A DNA stretch of 64,000 nucleotides from Acidimicrobiia bacterium (GTDB taxonomy: Bacteria; Actinomycetota; Acidimicrobiia; Acidimicrobiales; Poriferisodalaceae), in contig JAJECP010000021.1 in the NCBI GenBank assembly GCA_022821985.1, forward strand, positions 1 through 64,000. Direction: 5' to 3'. Under the pieces are notes generated by a model that saw nothing but the letters and a program-made list of their open reading frames with translations, was not told the origin of the DNA and searched no databases. Shown here piece after piece: positions 35,606-44,804 of the stretch (positions are counted from its first letter, which is position 1; each line of letters opens with the position of its first letter). The translations under genes and the position numbers were made by a program.

Positions 35606-37003
35606 GTGAGCATGACCGAACCGCCCGAGGGTCCGGAGTCGCCGCAGGGCCTTGAGATCCTGCCGGAGGGCGGCGCCGATTTCGCCAGCGTGCAGGAGAC
35701 GGTGGTGGAGCGACGGCCGTCGTCGGCGCCGCGCTTGGCCGTGTTCGCAAGCCTCGCCGCGGCCTTGGCCGTGGCTGCGCTGGTCGTGGCGTGGGTACGC
35801 AGCGACAGCGAGCCGGATGCCGCACTGGCGCCGACGACCACCACGACCGAACCCCCCGCGACGACGACCACCACGGCACCGGCGCAGCCGCCGCGCACGA
35901 CACTGCCACCGCCGACTGCGCTCGACGCGGCCGTCGGCGAGCTGCCGCCAGCCCGTCCCGCCGCCGAGATGATCGCCACGCTCGCCGGTGACCCGACGGG
36001 CGACATCCGCGGCTTCCTGTACCAGCTCGATCTGCTGACCGGCGAGGCACGGTTCGTGCCATTGCCGGGCCTGCCGCACACGCTCGTTGATCTCGACGGG
36101 GCGCTCGTGGTGGGCATCAGGCGCGACGTGCTGCGGGTGGACATCGACAGCGGCGACACCGTCGTCATCGCCGAAGACGTAGCCGAAGTGCTGCCCGCCT
36201 ACAGCCCGCCGGGGATCGTGGGGGTGGTGCGCGGCACTGAGCATCTGTTCGCCCGGGTGGTCGGCCCCGACGGCGTGTTCCGCTCGGCGGTGCAGATGCC
36301 CAACGAGGCGATCGTGCACGGGGCGCTCGGCGATCACGTCGTCGTGTCGATGGCGGGCAGCGTCATGGCGCTCGACGGGCGAAACGCAGCGCTGCAGCTC
36401 GGTACCGGCCGGGTGCTCGCCGTTGGCGATGGTCATGTTGTTCGGCTGCAGTGCGAGGAGTACGGCTGCCAGATCACTGACATCTCATTCAGTGCCACTG
36501 TGGGCCCAGATCGCCGCGATGACTGGTGCGAGGAGATCTGCGCAGAGGCGTCGGGCCGCTTCGGCGAGCGCGACGACCAGGCCGAGCTGGCGCAGGACTG
36601 CTCGACGTTCTGCGAGGGCTACCCGATTTCCACCGGGGTGATCTCAGAGCGGCGAGTGGAGCTGCCCGCAGAGCTGCAGGCGGCGTCGCCTGACAGATGG
36701 AGCGAGCAAGGATTGATGTCGCCGGACGGCAATCGCATCGCGCTGCGGCTCCTGCATGGCAACGGCACGCCAGCGGGTGTGGTGGTGGTGGACTTGGCCG
36801 AGGATTGGGGTCGCCACTCGCCCGAGATCGGCATTGACCTCGGAGACATGGCGTGGGCGCCCGACAGCCGGTACCTGCTGTACACGCTCGACAACGATGT
36901 CATGGTTTGGGATGTCGAGGCTGCCGAGGGGGAGCTGCCGTCTGGCCGGGCTCATGTGGGCGAGCCGCTGGGGCAGCTCATTTTGCGTTCACCGAGTGGC
37001 TGA
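35606..37003 (+). CDS. Membrane-anchored beta-propeller-like protein
   Basis: 465 residues. A cytoplasmic N-terminus of about 40 residues precedes one transmembrane helix (VFASLAAALAVAALVVAWV), a Thr/Pro-rich linker (about 70-105) and an extracytoplasmic domain with repeated short strands, as in WD40/PD40 propellers (LMSPDGNRIALRL, MAWAPDSRYLLYT). Paired cysteines (RLQCEEYGC, WCEEICAE, DCSTFCEG) would form disulfides outside the cell. No enzymatic motif is seen. A second start, ATG 35612, is possible. Confidence 0.7.
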   Translation: MSMTEPPEGPESPQGLEILPEGGADFASVQETVVERRPSSAPRLAVFASLAAALAVAALVVAWVRSDSEPDAALAPTTTTTEPPATTTTTAPAQPPRTTLPPPTALDAAVGELPPARPAAEMIATLAGDPTGDIRGFLYQLDLLTGEARFVPLPGLPHTLVDLDGALVVGIRRDVLRVDIDSGDTVVIAEDVAEVLPAYSPPGIVGVVRGTEHLFARVVGPDGVFRSAVQMPNEAIVHGALGDHVVVSMAGSVMALDGRNAALQLGTGRVLAVGDGHVVRLQCEEYGCQITDISFSATVGPDRRDDWCEEICAEASGRFGERDDQAELAQDCSTFCEGYPISTGVISERRVELPAELQAASPDRWSEQGLMSPDGNRIALRLLHGNGTPAGVVVVDLAEDWGRHSPEIGIDLGDMAWAPDSRYLLYTLDNDVMVWDVEAAEGELPSGRAHVGEPLGQLILRSPSG

Positions 37004-37038
37004 GTCTCCTGCCGCCTCCGCAGCTCGGTCGTCTGTGC

Positions 37039-37749
37039 TTAGCCGTTGTCGGCGAGTTGATCTGCGGTGACGATGACGAACAGGCCGGTGGCCTCTATGA
37101 GCGGGGGTGCGCCGGGTGCTGCGCTGGCTGCGTGCACGGTGAGTTCCACGTGTGACTTGCGCCCCTCACGCCGGGTTTCGCGCCCGGCGAAGATCACCGG
37201 CTCGTCGATCGGGACACCGCCCCGGTAGTCGATCTCCAGGCGTGCGGTGTAGGCGGCGATGCCCAGGCACACCATCAGGTAGCCGAGCACGTCGTCGACC
37301 ACGGCACACACTGAGCCGCCGTGCGCACGTCCCGGAGCACTCTCGAACGCGGCGCCGAAGGTGACCAGCGCCCTCACCCCGTCGCCGTCGCGGCGCATGT
37401 CGACTTCCATCGCCGTGGGATTGGCTGGCCCGCTGAAGGCTCGGTCGCTGAATGCCGTCACCTCGGCGCCGTCAGCGGGCCGAGGATCGGTGTAGCGACG
37501 CGCGAAGTAGTCGGCCGGTCTCGGAACCGGTGCTGAGCCGGCTTCGAGCCGCCCGGCGGTCGCCTCGGCCCACGCGGCGATCTCCGCCAGCGTCTCGGGG
37601 TCGGTGCGATGACGCACGAAGGCGTGTGCCAGCCGCCGCAGCGCCCCGGCCGCAGCGCTGCGCTCGGCGAGCTGGGTGTCGGGATAGATGAGGTGCAGGT
37701 CACCGGCCGCTTCGAGATCGGCGTCGCGGCGCGGCGACGGGTCGTTCAC
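37039..37749 (-). CDS. PaaI-type hot-dog thioesterase
   Basis: 236 residues. The first ~100 residues form a helical extension; the hot-dog domain follows with GRAHGGSVCAVVDDVLGYL, where the HGG and Asp are the catalytic elements of PaaI-like acyl-CoA thioesterases, then ARLEIDYRGGVPID and a C-terminal beta-strand region. Substrate unknown. It lies 7 nt downstream of the SnoaL-like gene on the same strand. Confidence 0.82.
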   Translation of the reverse strand: MNDPSPRRDADLEAAGDLHLIYPDTQLAERSAAAGALRRLAHAFVRHRTDPETLAEIAAWAEATAGRLEAGSAPVPRPADYFARRYTDPRPADGAEVTAFSDRAFSGPANPTAMEVDMRRDGDGVRALVTFGAAFESAPGRAHGGSVCAVVDDVLGYLMVCLGIAAYTARLEIDYRGGVPIDEPVIFAGRETRREGRKSHVELTVHAASAAPGAPPLIEATGLFVIVTADQLADNG

Positions 37750-37755
37750 GGGCTG

Positions 37756-38247
37756 TCAGCTGCCGAGCCGGTCAAACTCGCCGTAGGGGTAGTCGACCAG
37801 TTCGCTGGACGGGTGCTCGAGGTCGAATGTCCAGTACTGGCGGATCTCGGCGATCAGCCGCTCGCCGGAGTCGTCGCGCGGGCCGAAGTCGTAGTGCTCG
37901 CTGCCCCGCACGGCGAACGGCACCTCGCCGTCGGCGCCTGCTGCGCTCGTGCCAGACATCTTCCATTCGATCGCTGCGGTGTCGCCGTCGGTCACCAGCC
38001 GCTCGCAGTGCCACGACGCGCCTTGCCACTTGGAGGCGATGCGCGACCAGAAGCGCCCGATCGTTGCCGCACCTCGCACTGGGGCATGGTTCGTGTCGTA
38101 GACCACGGCGTCATCGGTGAAGTGTCCCGCCACTGCCGCCGCGTCGCCGCTGGTGCAGGCATCGAAGTAGCCGGTGATCCGCGCTTCGATGTCCGCGGCC
38201 GCTGCCGGAGTGCCTTCGGTGATGCCTGTGCTGGCGTGCTCGCTCAT
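37756..38247 (-). CDS. SnoaL/ketosteroid-isomerase-fold protein (NTF2-like)
   Basis: 163 residues. ITGYFDACTSGDAAAVAGHFTDDAVVYD is the first helix and strand of the cone-shaped NTF2 fold, and RGAATIGRFW and IAEIRQYWTFD complete it. Members range from isomerases to binding proteins, so the reaction is not predictable. ATG 38247 is favoured over an upstream start because the first 20 residues of the longer form look non-coding. Confidence 0.75.
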   Translation of the reverse strand: MSEHASTGITEGTPAAAADIEARITGYFDACTSGDAAAVAGHFTDDAVVYDTNHAPVRGAATIGRFWSRIASKWQGASWHCERLVTDGDTAAIEWKMSGTSAAGADGEVPFAVRGSEHYDFGPRDDSGERLIAEIRQYWTFDLEHPSSELVDYPYGEFDRLGS

Positions 38248-38275
38248 GCCGCCAGTCTCGCAGGCCCCCTTTTGG

Positions 38276-39142
38276 CTAGTCCACCGCCCATGACAGCCAG
38301 CGGCCATCGCGCCGTTCGAGCCTCAGCTTGTGCGAGAAACACTCCGACAGCGACTCGGCGGTGAGCACGTCGCCCAGAGGGCCGCACGCCAGCGGCAGAC
38401 CGTCGCGCAGCAGCAGCCCGTGGGTGAACGACGGCGGGATCTCATCGGTGTGGTGGGTCACCAGCACCGTTGGCGGAGTCTCAGGATCCGCGGCCAGCGA
38501 TTCCAGACTGGCCACGAGCTGCTCCCGGCCTGCGAGGTCCAGACCGGCGGTCGGCTCGTCGAGCAGCAGCAGCTCCGGACGGCCCATGAGCGTGCGAGCC
38601 AGCTGCACGCGCTGCTGTTCGCCCGACGACAGCGTGGCGAACGCCCGGTCAGCCAGCGGACCGGCGCCCACGCGTTCCAGGCACGCCCGCGCGCTCGATC
38701 GGTCGGCATCGGTGTAGGTGTGCCACCACGTCTCCAACGCGGCGTATCGCGCTGTCATCACGATGTCGAGGGCGCTGATGTTCGGCCGGAACTGATCGCG
38801 CAGCGACGAACTCGCCAGCCCGATGCGCCGCCGGTGTTCGCGCACATCGACGGCACCCCACCGCTCGCCCAGCACCTCGACTGTGCCAGTGGTGGGGAAC
38901 CGGTAGAGCGACAGGATCTTGATGAGACTGGTCTTGCCCGATCCGTTCGGTCCCAGCACGATCCAACGCTCGTGGGGAGCGATCTGCCAGTCGAGCGGTC
39001 CCAGCACGGTGGTGCCGTCGTAGACGACTGACACATTCCGCAGGGATGCGGTCACATTCCGCAAGGATGCGGTCACATTCCGCGGGGAGACTGTCGGCTG
39101 GGCTGAAGGCCGATCTGCGGGCAGAGGATGGGCGTCACTCAC
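38276..39142 (-). CDS. Stand-alone ABC-type ATPase
   Basis: 288 residues. Walker A GPNGSGKTS, signature LSSGEQQRV (LSSGE variant of LSGGQ), Walker B LLLLDEPTAGLD and the switch His in VTHHTDE are all present. No permease is encoded beside it. It resembles the YlmA/ModF-like class of ABC ATPases without membrane partner. The N-terminus (residues 18-37) contains a short tandem duplication (VTASLRN twice). It is the last gene of the exporter operon, 6 nt behind it. Confidence 0.82.
   Translation of the reverse strand: MSDAHPLPADRPSAQPTVSPRNVTASLRNVTASLRNVSVVYDGTTVLGPLDWQIAPHERWIVLGPNGSGKTSLIKILSLYRFPTTGTVEVLGERWGAVDVREHRRRIGLASSSLRDQFRPNISALDIVMTARYAALETWWHTYTDADRSSARACLERVGAGPLADRAFATLSSGEQQRVQLARTLMGRPELLLLDEPTAGLDLAGREQLVASLESLAADPETPPTVLVTHHTDEIPPSFTHGLLLRDGLPLACGPLGDVLTAESLSECFSHKLRLERRDGRWLSWAVD
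39032..39089 (-). repeat. 21-bp tandem repeat inside the ABC ATPase gene
   Basis: The unit CACATTCCGCAGGGATGCGGT (plus strand) occurs twice (39032-39052 and 39053-39073, one mismatch) plus a partial third copy. In the protein it duplicates VTASLRN just before the first core strand. Because the unit is 21 bp, copy-number changes stay in frame. Confidence 0.8.
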
Positions 39143-39148
39143 GAGTGC

Positions 39149-41362
39149 TCACGTCTCGCCGCGGCGGCCTTCGCCGGCGTGTGCCACCCACGTCGCATAC
39201 ATCCCGGCGTACTGCCCGCCCAGCGCCACCAACTCGTCGTGGGTGCCCAGCTCCACCACGCCACCCTCGTCGATCACGGCGATGCGGTCGGCTCGCATCG
39301 CCGTCGCCAGCCTGTGCGCAATGAGCACCGCCGTGCGGCCTTCCAGTAGCAGGTCCAGCGCACCCTCGATCTCGGCCTCGGTGCTGAGATCGACGCTGGA
39401 CGTGGCCTCGTCGAGCACGATCACCCTCGGCCGCGCCACGAACGCCCGGGCCAGCGCCAAGAGCTGCCGCTCGCCGGCCGACAGCGACACGCCCCGCTCG
39501 TGTACCTGGGTGTCCGCGCCCTCGGGCAGGCTGTCGATCAACCGGCGCAGACCGACCAGGTCGATCGCCGCGTCGATGTCGGCGTCGAGCTGGGTGTCGC
39601 CCTCGCTCCCGGCGCGGTCGCGCAGGCCGAATGCCACGTTGTCGCGGATGGTGCCGTGGAACAGGAACGGCTCCTGGGGAACAACGCCGAGCTGGTTGCG
39701 CAGCGACGACAGCGTGACGTCACGCAGGTCCCAGCCGTCGATCGTGATCCGGCCGGCTGTCGGGTCGTAGAAGCGGATGATCAGTTTTGCGATCGTGCTC
39801 TTGCCCGCGCCCGTCGGCCCCACTAGGGCGAACGTCTCGCCGGGGCGGATGTCGAGGCTGACATCGCTCAGCACCTCGGGCGGGTCATCGCCAAACGGCT
39901 CGTCGCTGCCGGCAATGCCGCCCTCGGCATCGCCAAAGGGTGGCTCGCCGGCGCCGTTGCGCTCTGCGTGCTCGCCATTCGCCGTCGGCCCCATCCCCAG
40001 TGGGTCGAACGACACTCGCATCCGTCGCGACTCGTCTGCGTCGCCATTCACCCTGTCGCCGGCTGTGCTGTTGTTGCCGTCGCCGGCAGTGCTGTTGCTG
40101 CCGTCGCCGGCAGTGCCCGCGGTGGCCGCATCGTCGTCATAGGCGAACGACACGTTCTCGAGCCGGATGTGACCGCTCACCGGTGGCAGCTCAGCCGCGT
40201 CGGGATGCTGGCGCACGGTCGGCTGTGTTGCCAGCACCTCGCTGATCTTGCGGAGACCGGACTGGCCTTGCTGGTAGGTGCTGTAGAGCTGCGCGAGCTG
40301 CTGGATCGGGGCGAAGAACCTGGTGACATACAGCACGAACGCGCCGAGCTCCCCGACGGTGAGGCTGCCTCGCACCACCATCGCCCCGCCGATCGCCAGC
40401 ACCAGTCCCTGGGCGGCAATGCCGATCGCCTCGGTGCTCGGCCCGTAGATCGCCTGCACCCGGGACATGGACAGGTTGGCGTCGCGGAAGCGAGCGGTCA
40501 CCTTGCGGTGCCGCACCGCGTTCTCCAGGCGACGCCCGGTGGCTGCAATCACCCGGATCCCGGCCAGATTCTCGGACAGGTCGGCCAGCACGTCGGCGAT
40601 GCGGTCGCGGATCTCGCCGTAGCCCGCCTCGCTGCGTGCCCGGAACCACAGCGTCAGCGCCACCAAAGGCGGCACGATCCCTACGAGCAGGATCACCGCC
40701 AAGACCGGGTTGTAGGTGAACAGCACCACGGTCACGACGCACACCGTGAGCACCTGGATCAGCAGGTTCACGAAGCCTTCGTTGATGAGCAGCGCCACGT
40801 ACTCCATGTCGGAGGTCATGCGGCTGAGCAGCACGCCGGACTTGGCCGTGGTGTACCAGTCGAGCGAGAGCCGTTGGTAGTGGCTGAACAGGCGCAACCG
40901 CAGGTCGAACATGACCTGTTCGGCAATGCGCCCGTTCAGGCGTTGACGCAGCCGGCTGAGCAGGATGCTCACTGCGACAACGCCGAGAAAGATCAGCACC
41001 ACCATGTTGAGCGCGAAGCGGTCGCCCGCCTCGATGCCGCGATCGATGCCCTGCTGGAAGAGCACCGGCACCGCTTGCATCGCCGTGGTCTCGAGGCAGA
41101 GCAGCAGCAGTGCCAGGCCCACGCTCCAGCTGTGCGGCACCAGCATGTCCCGCAGGCCGAACGGGCGCGCCCGCCCGCCCCCGGCACCTCCGGCCACATG
41201 GTCGAAGTCGACGTCCGGCTCGGGGTGGGCCGGCTCGGCCTCCAGCAGCTTGTTCGCGCCTTCCTGCATCTCGGTCGGCACGCCGGCGAACGGCAGCCCC
41301 GCTGCGGCGCTGGCCTGTGTCGCAGTCGGCCCCATGTGGCCGGGGCCGCCGACCATCACCAT
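39149..41362 (-). CDS. ABC exporter half-transporter, canonical-site subunit
   Basis: 737 residues. An N-terminal extension of about 75 residues is followed by six transmembrane helices (about 75-370) and a nucleotide-binding domain with Walker A GPTGAGKST, Q-loop VVPQEPFLF, signature LSAGERQ and Walker B VIVLDEATSSVD with the catalytic Glu. Between the membrane part and the core Walker A lies a Gly/Asn/Thr-rich insertion of about 90 residues containing STAGDGNN repeats. It pairs with the overlapping upstream gene as a heterodimeric exporter of lipids, drugs or peptides. Confidence 0.88.
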   Translation of the reverse strand: MVMVGGPGHMGPTATQASAAAGLPFAGVPTEMQEGANKLLEAEPAHPEPDVDFDHVAGGAGGGRARPFGLRDMLVPHSWSVGLALLLLCLETTAMQAVPVLFQQGIDRGIEAGDRFALNMVVLIFLGVVAVSILLSRLRQRLNGRIAEQVMFDLRLRLFSHYQRLSLDWYTTAKSGVLLSRMTSDMEYVALLINEGFVNLLIQVLTVCVVTVVLFTYNPVLAVILLVGIVPPLVALTLWFRARSEAGYGEIRDRIADVLADLSENLAGIRVIAATGRRLENAVRHRKVTARFRDANLSMSRVQAIYGPSTEAIGIAAQGLVLAIGGAMVVRGSLTVGELGAFVLYVTRFFAPIQQLAQLYSTYQQGQSGLRKISEVLATQPTVRQHPDAAELPPVSGHIRLENVSFAYDDDAATAGTAGDGSNSTAGDGNNSTAGDRVNGDADESRRMRVSFDPLGMGPTANGEHAERNGAGEPPFGDAEGGIAGSDEPFGDDPPEVLSDVSLDIRPGETFALVGPTGAGKSTIAKLIIRFYDPTAGRITIDGWDLRDVTLSSLRNQLGVVPQEPFLFHGTIRDNVAFGLRDRAGSEGDTQLDADIDAAIDLVGLRRLIDSLPEGADTQVHERGVSLSAGERQLLALARAFVARPRVIVLDEATSSVDLSTEAEIEGALDLLLEGRTAVLIAHRLATAMRADRIAVIDEGGVVELGTHDELVALGGQYAGMYATWVAHAGEGRRGET
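40056..40120 (-). repeat. 24-bp tandem repeat inside the exporter gene
   Basis: A 24-bp unit starting TCGCCGGCAGTGCTG occurs at 40056-40079 and 40080-40103 with a partial third copy. It encodes the (N)STAGDG(N) repeats of the linker in front of the nucleotide-binding domain. It stays in frame and is a likely site of length variation. Confidence 0.8.
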
Positions 41363-43374
41363 GATCCGCTGCTCCCGGGCGTGCCGTCGGCGGTGGCGAA
41401 TCGGTCCGGATCGCTCGTGTCGCCCCCCGCGGCCAGCACCTCGACATAGCGGGGCTCGGTGGCCATCAGCTCTGCGTGGGTGCCGTCGGCGGCAACTCGC
41501 CCGCCGTCCAGCAGGATCACCCGGTCAGCCAGGCTGATCGTGGACAGCCGGTGAGCGATCACGATGGTCGTGCGCTCGGCGAGCAGCTCGGTGAGTGCCT
41601 CGTGGATCCTCGCCTCGTGCGCCACGTCGATGGAGCTCGTGGCGTCGTCGAGAATCAGCACGGCGGGATCGGCGAGGATCGCCCGTGCGATTGCGATGCG
41701 CTGGCGCTGGCCGCCCGAGAGGTCGTAGCCGCGCTCGCCGACCACGGTGTCGTAACCCTCGTCGAGCTCGCTGATGAAGTCGTGGGCCTGTGCCGCGGTG
41801 GCAGCGGCGACCACATCTGACCTGGCGGCATCGGGCCGTGCGTAGGCGATGTTGTCGTGAATGCTGGCCGAGAACAAGAACGGCTCGTCGGGCACGAGGC
41901 CGACGGCTCGGCGCAGGCTGTCGCCGGTGAGGGCGTTCACGTCGTGACCGCCGACCGAGATGGTGCCGCTGCCGAGGCTGTAGAAGCGCATCAGCAGCCG
42001 GGCGAGCGTCGATTTGCCGCAGCCGGTACGCCCGACGACCGCGACCCGCTCGCCGGCGCCGATGTGCAGGTCGAGCCCGTCGAAGACCAGCGGCGCATCG
42101 CTATCGGCGCTCGCTGTTCCCGCTACGCCTCCGACCGTCTCGGTGCCGTAGGCGAATCGCACGCCGTCGAATCGCACTTCCATACCTACCGGACCATCTG
42201 GCGTTGTTTCCCGCTCATGTTCCCCGTCTTCATTCGATACGGGCTCCCGGGCCGCTCGGGCCACGGCTTCGCCATGCGGCTCAGCCTCTGGGCGCTGCGG
42301 CAGGTCGATGGCACCGGGACGGTCTGCCACCAGCACCGGCTCATCGAGCACCTGGAAGATGCGCTCTGCGGACGCCTTGGCCCGCTGGCCGAAGATGAAC
42401 AGCATCCCGATGAACCGGAACGGCGCCTGCAGCAGCAGGATGTACAGGTAGAAGGTGGCCAGATTGCCTACCGAGAGCGAGTCGCCGATGATCAGGTGAC
42501 CGCCCACCAGCAGCACCATCGCCATTGCCAAGTTCGGAAGGTTCTCGACGACCGGCGTGTAGTGCGCCCTGGTGTTGTGCTGCAGCATGTTGGCCCAGCG
42601 CAGCCGTTGGGTGGCCCGGGCCATCTCTTCCACCTGACGGGCCTCGGCGGCAAAGGCCTTCACGACACGAACGCCGTTCACGCTCTCGTGGGTGACGGTG
42701 GCGACCTCGGCGTTGCGTGACTGGATGATCCACGACAGCGGGAACATGATGCGTCGCAGCCGCTGGCCCAGCACGTAGACGGCGGGCATGATCAGCATCG
42801 TGATGGCGGTCAGCGGCAGGCTGATCCATGCCATGACCGCGATCGCCACCACGAAGCTCAAGAGCTGCACCGACACAATCGGCGCGAAAGCCAGATACAT
42901 CTGCACCGAGCGGATGTCGGAGTTGGAGCGGGAGATGATCTCGCCGGTCTGCACCCTGTCGTAGAACGCGAACGACAGCCGGCTGAGGTGGGAGAAGAGC
43001 AGCGTGCGCAGCTGGAACTCCACCCGGTGGCCCATGGAGAAGAGCCCGTAGCGGTAGGCGTAGGTGAAGATGCCGCGTGCGATGCCGAGCCCCACCAGGG
43101 CGATGACAAACGCCCACAACGCGCCTGAGCCGGCGCCTTCGAGACCGGTCACTGCGGCGTCGACGGCCAAGCCGGCGATCCATGGAGCGATGGCTCCCGC
43201 GCCCGTCGCCAAGATGGCGGCGATCACCGCGGTGACGATGCGCGCCCGCTGGTGCCGCAGCAATGGCCCGAGCCGCCGGATCCAGCTCAGCGACGGGTCG
43301 GCGCGAATCCAGTCGGCGTCAGGATCGGGCTGCGCGGCGGACTCCGCGGGCGCAGTGGGTGGGGCCACCCGCAT
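41356..43374 (-). CDS. ABC exporter half-transporter, degenerate-site subunit
   Basis: 672 residues from ATG 43374, chosen because a TAGCCT box lies 7 nt upstream; an upstream start would add 22 residues. Six transmembrane helices are followed by an ATPase domain with Walker A GRTGCGKST, signature LSGGQRQ and Walker B VLILDDATSS, where Asp replaces the catalytic Glu. The Q-loop reads VPDEPFLF, Asp for Gln. This pattern marks the non-catalytic partner of heterodimeric exporters. The linker between membrane and ATPase parts contains the dispersed repeat (copy C). Confidence 0.88.
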   Translation of the reverse strand: MRVAPPTAPAESAAQPDPDADWIRADPSLSWIRRLGPLLRHQRARIVTAVIAAILATGAGAIAPWIAGLAVDAAVTGLEGAGSGALWAFVIALVGLGIARGIFTYAYRYGLFSMGHRVEFQLRTLLFSHLSRLSFAFYDRVQTGEIISRSNSDIRSVQMYLAFAPIVSVQLLSFVVAIAVMAWISLPLTAITMLIMPAVYVLGQRLRRIMFPLSWIIQSRNAEVATVTHESVNGVRVVKAFAAEARQVEEMARATQRLRWANMLQHNTRAHYTPVVENLPNLAMAMVLLVGGHLIIGDSLSVGNLATFYLYILLLQAPFRFIGMLFIFGQRAKASAERIFQVLDEPVLVADRPGAIDLPQRPEAEPHGEAVARAAREPVSNEDGEHERETTPDGPVGMEVRFDGVRFAYGTETVGGVAGTASADSDAPLVFDGLDLHIGAGERVAVVGRTGCGKSTLARLLMRFYSLGSGTISVGGHDVNALTGDSLRRAVGLVPDEPFLFSASIHDNIAYARPDAARSDVVAAATAAQAHDFISELDEGYDTVVGERGYDLSGGQRQRIAIARAILADPAVLILDDATSSIDVAHEARIHEALTELLAERTTIVIAHRLSTISLADRVILLDGGRVAADGTHAELMATEPRYVEVLAAGGDTSDPDRFATADGTPGSSGSW
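42209..42288 (-). repeat. Dispersed in-frame repeat, copy C (inside the ABC exporter)
   Basis: 80 bp. The half beginning [15 protein letters not shown] matches copies A, B and D (37 of 40 bases against A). The other half is replaced by a 15-bp longer segment encoding PVSNEDGEHERE, with the same terminal bases as copy A. The length difference is a multiple of three, so the frame is kept. It sits exactly in the linker between the membrane domain (ends DEPVLVADRPG) and the ATPase domain (starts MEVRFDGVRFAYG). Confidence 0.82.
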
Positions 43375-43469
43375 CCCGGCGAGGCTACCGGCGCCCCTGT
43401 TCGGCAGGCCGGAGCTTGCGGGTACCGTGGACGGCGCCACTGGGGCGCGCGGGGGTGCACGGCACCGGC

Positions 43470-44804
43470 ATGACGCTGGGACTCATCGCAGGACTCGGGA
43501 TTGTCGTCGCGCTCATCGTCTTGAATGGCGTGTACGTGGCAGGCGAGTTCTGCTTGCTCGCTGTGGATACCTCGCAGGTCGACGTTCTGGCCGGCCAAGG
43601 GCAACGACGAGCCCGCGGCGTACGGTCGCTGCTGCGGCGGCTCAACTTTCATCTCGCCGGCGCTCAGCTCGGCATCACGCTGACGTCGCTGGTACTCGGC
43701 ATCATCGCCGAAGACACCGTGGGCCGGTTGATCGAATGGGCGCTGGGCGGCTGGGGCTCCTCGCTGGCATCGGCCGGGGTGGTCGCCGTGGTGGCGATCG
43801 CGCTCGCCGCGGCCTTCCAGATGGTCTTCGGTGAGCTGCTCCCGAAGAATCTGGCCGTGTCGCGGCCGCTGGGCACCTCGCTCGCACTGGCACCGGTCCT
43901 GCGCCTCTACGGCACCATCGCCGCGCCCCTCACGCTGCTGTTCAACGGCATAGCCAACGCCACTGTGCGCGGGCTGGGCCTCGAGCCCACCGAAGAGCTC
44001 CGAATCGTGCGCACCCGCGACGAGCTGGAGTACGTGGTGCGCTCGTCGCGCCGCAGGACGCTCAGCGACGCCCAGGCCGATCTGCTGGTGCGAACGCTGC
44101 GCCTGGGTCGCAAGGACGCAGCCGACGCGCTGACGCCGCGTACGTCGATGTCGGCCGCGAGCGCTGCAGCAACGCTCGCGGAGCTGGTGGAACTGGCGCG
44201 CACCAGCGGGCATTCCCGGTTCCCGGTGCTCGGCGCAAGCTCTGACGACGTGCTCGGCATCGCCGAAGTCCGCGATGTGTTCAGTATCGACGCGGCCGAG
44301 CGTGACCGCACGCTCGTGGAGTCGATCATGCGGCCCGTCGTCGCGGTGGCCGAGAGCCGCAAACTCGATGGCGTCCTCGCCGACATGGCAGCCTCGGACT
44401 GCCGGCTGTGCGTGGTGGTGGACGAGCACGGCGGCACCGCCGGCATTCTCACCCGCGAGGACATCGCCGAGGAACTCGTGGGCGACATCGCCGACGAGTT
44501 CGACGAGCCCGCTGTGCTCACGTTCAGCCGGCCGGGCCAACCGGTGACGCTTGCCGGCACGGCCACGCTCGACGAGGTGGAGGAGGCAGCAGGCCTGACG
44601 GTGCCGCCAGGGCCCTACGAGACGCTGGCGGGTTTCGTGCTGGAACGCCTGGGCGAGATCCCCTCGGTGGGAGCAGCTGCCATGTGGAACGGCTGGCGCC
44701 TCGAGGTCACGCAGACCGATGGGCTCCGCGTGGTCGAGGTGCGCATCAGGCCTCCTGAGGTGGCCGAAGAAGGCGGCGCTGATGCGGGGGGCGGCGCATC
44801 ATGA
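43470..44804 (+). CDS. CNNM/CorC-family membrane protein (DUF21-CBS-CorC_HlyC)
   Basis: 444 residues. The DUF21 membrane domain (about 1-190) starts with LGLIAGLGIVVALIVLNGVYVAGEF and includes FGELLPKNLAVSRP. A CBS pair (about 215-340) has TSGHSRFPVLG and VVVDEHGGTAGILTREDIAEEL. The CorC_HlyC domain closes the protein. Such proteins take part in Mg2+ export or resistance. It is divergent from the ABC exporter and overlaps the next gene by 4 bp (ATGA). A TACCGT box at 43423-43428 is a possible -10. Confidence 0.88.
   Translation: MTLGLIAGLGIVVALIVLNGVYVAGEFCLLAVDTSQVDVLAGQGQRRARGVRSLLRRLNFHLAGAQLGITLTSLVLGIIAEDTVGRLIEWALGGWGSSLASAGVVAVVAIALAAAFQMVFGELLPKNLAVSRPLGTSLALAPVLRLYGTIAAPLTLLFNGIANATVRGLGLEPTEELRIVRTRDELEYVVRSSRRRTLSDAQADLLVRTLRLGRKDAADALTPRTSMSAASAAATLAELVELARTSGHSRFPVLGASSDDVLGIAEVRDVFSIDAAERDRTLVESIMRPVVAVAESRKLDGVLADMAASDCRLCVVVDEHGGTAGILTREDIAEELVGDIADEFDEPAVLTFSRPGQPVTLAGTATLDEVEEAAGLTVPPGPYETLAGFVLERLGEIPSVGAAAMWNGWRLEVTQTDGLRVVEVRIRPPEVAEEGGADAGGGAS

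Noticed and set aside
34619-36436. Long open frame (605 codons) antisense to the acyl-CoA dehydrogenase and propeller genes
   Set aside because: It mirrors two well-supported genes, has His/Arg/Ala-rich composition without any domain pattern, and is typical of GC-rich antisense frames. The same applies to the long minus frames at 23113-24975 and 48500-50395.
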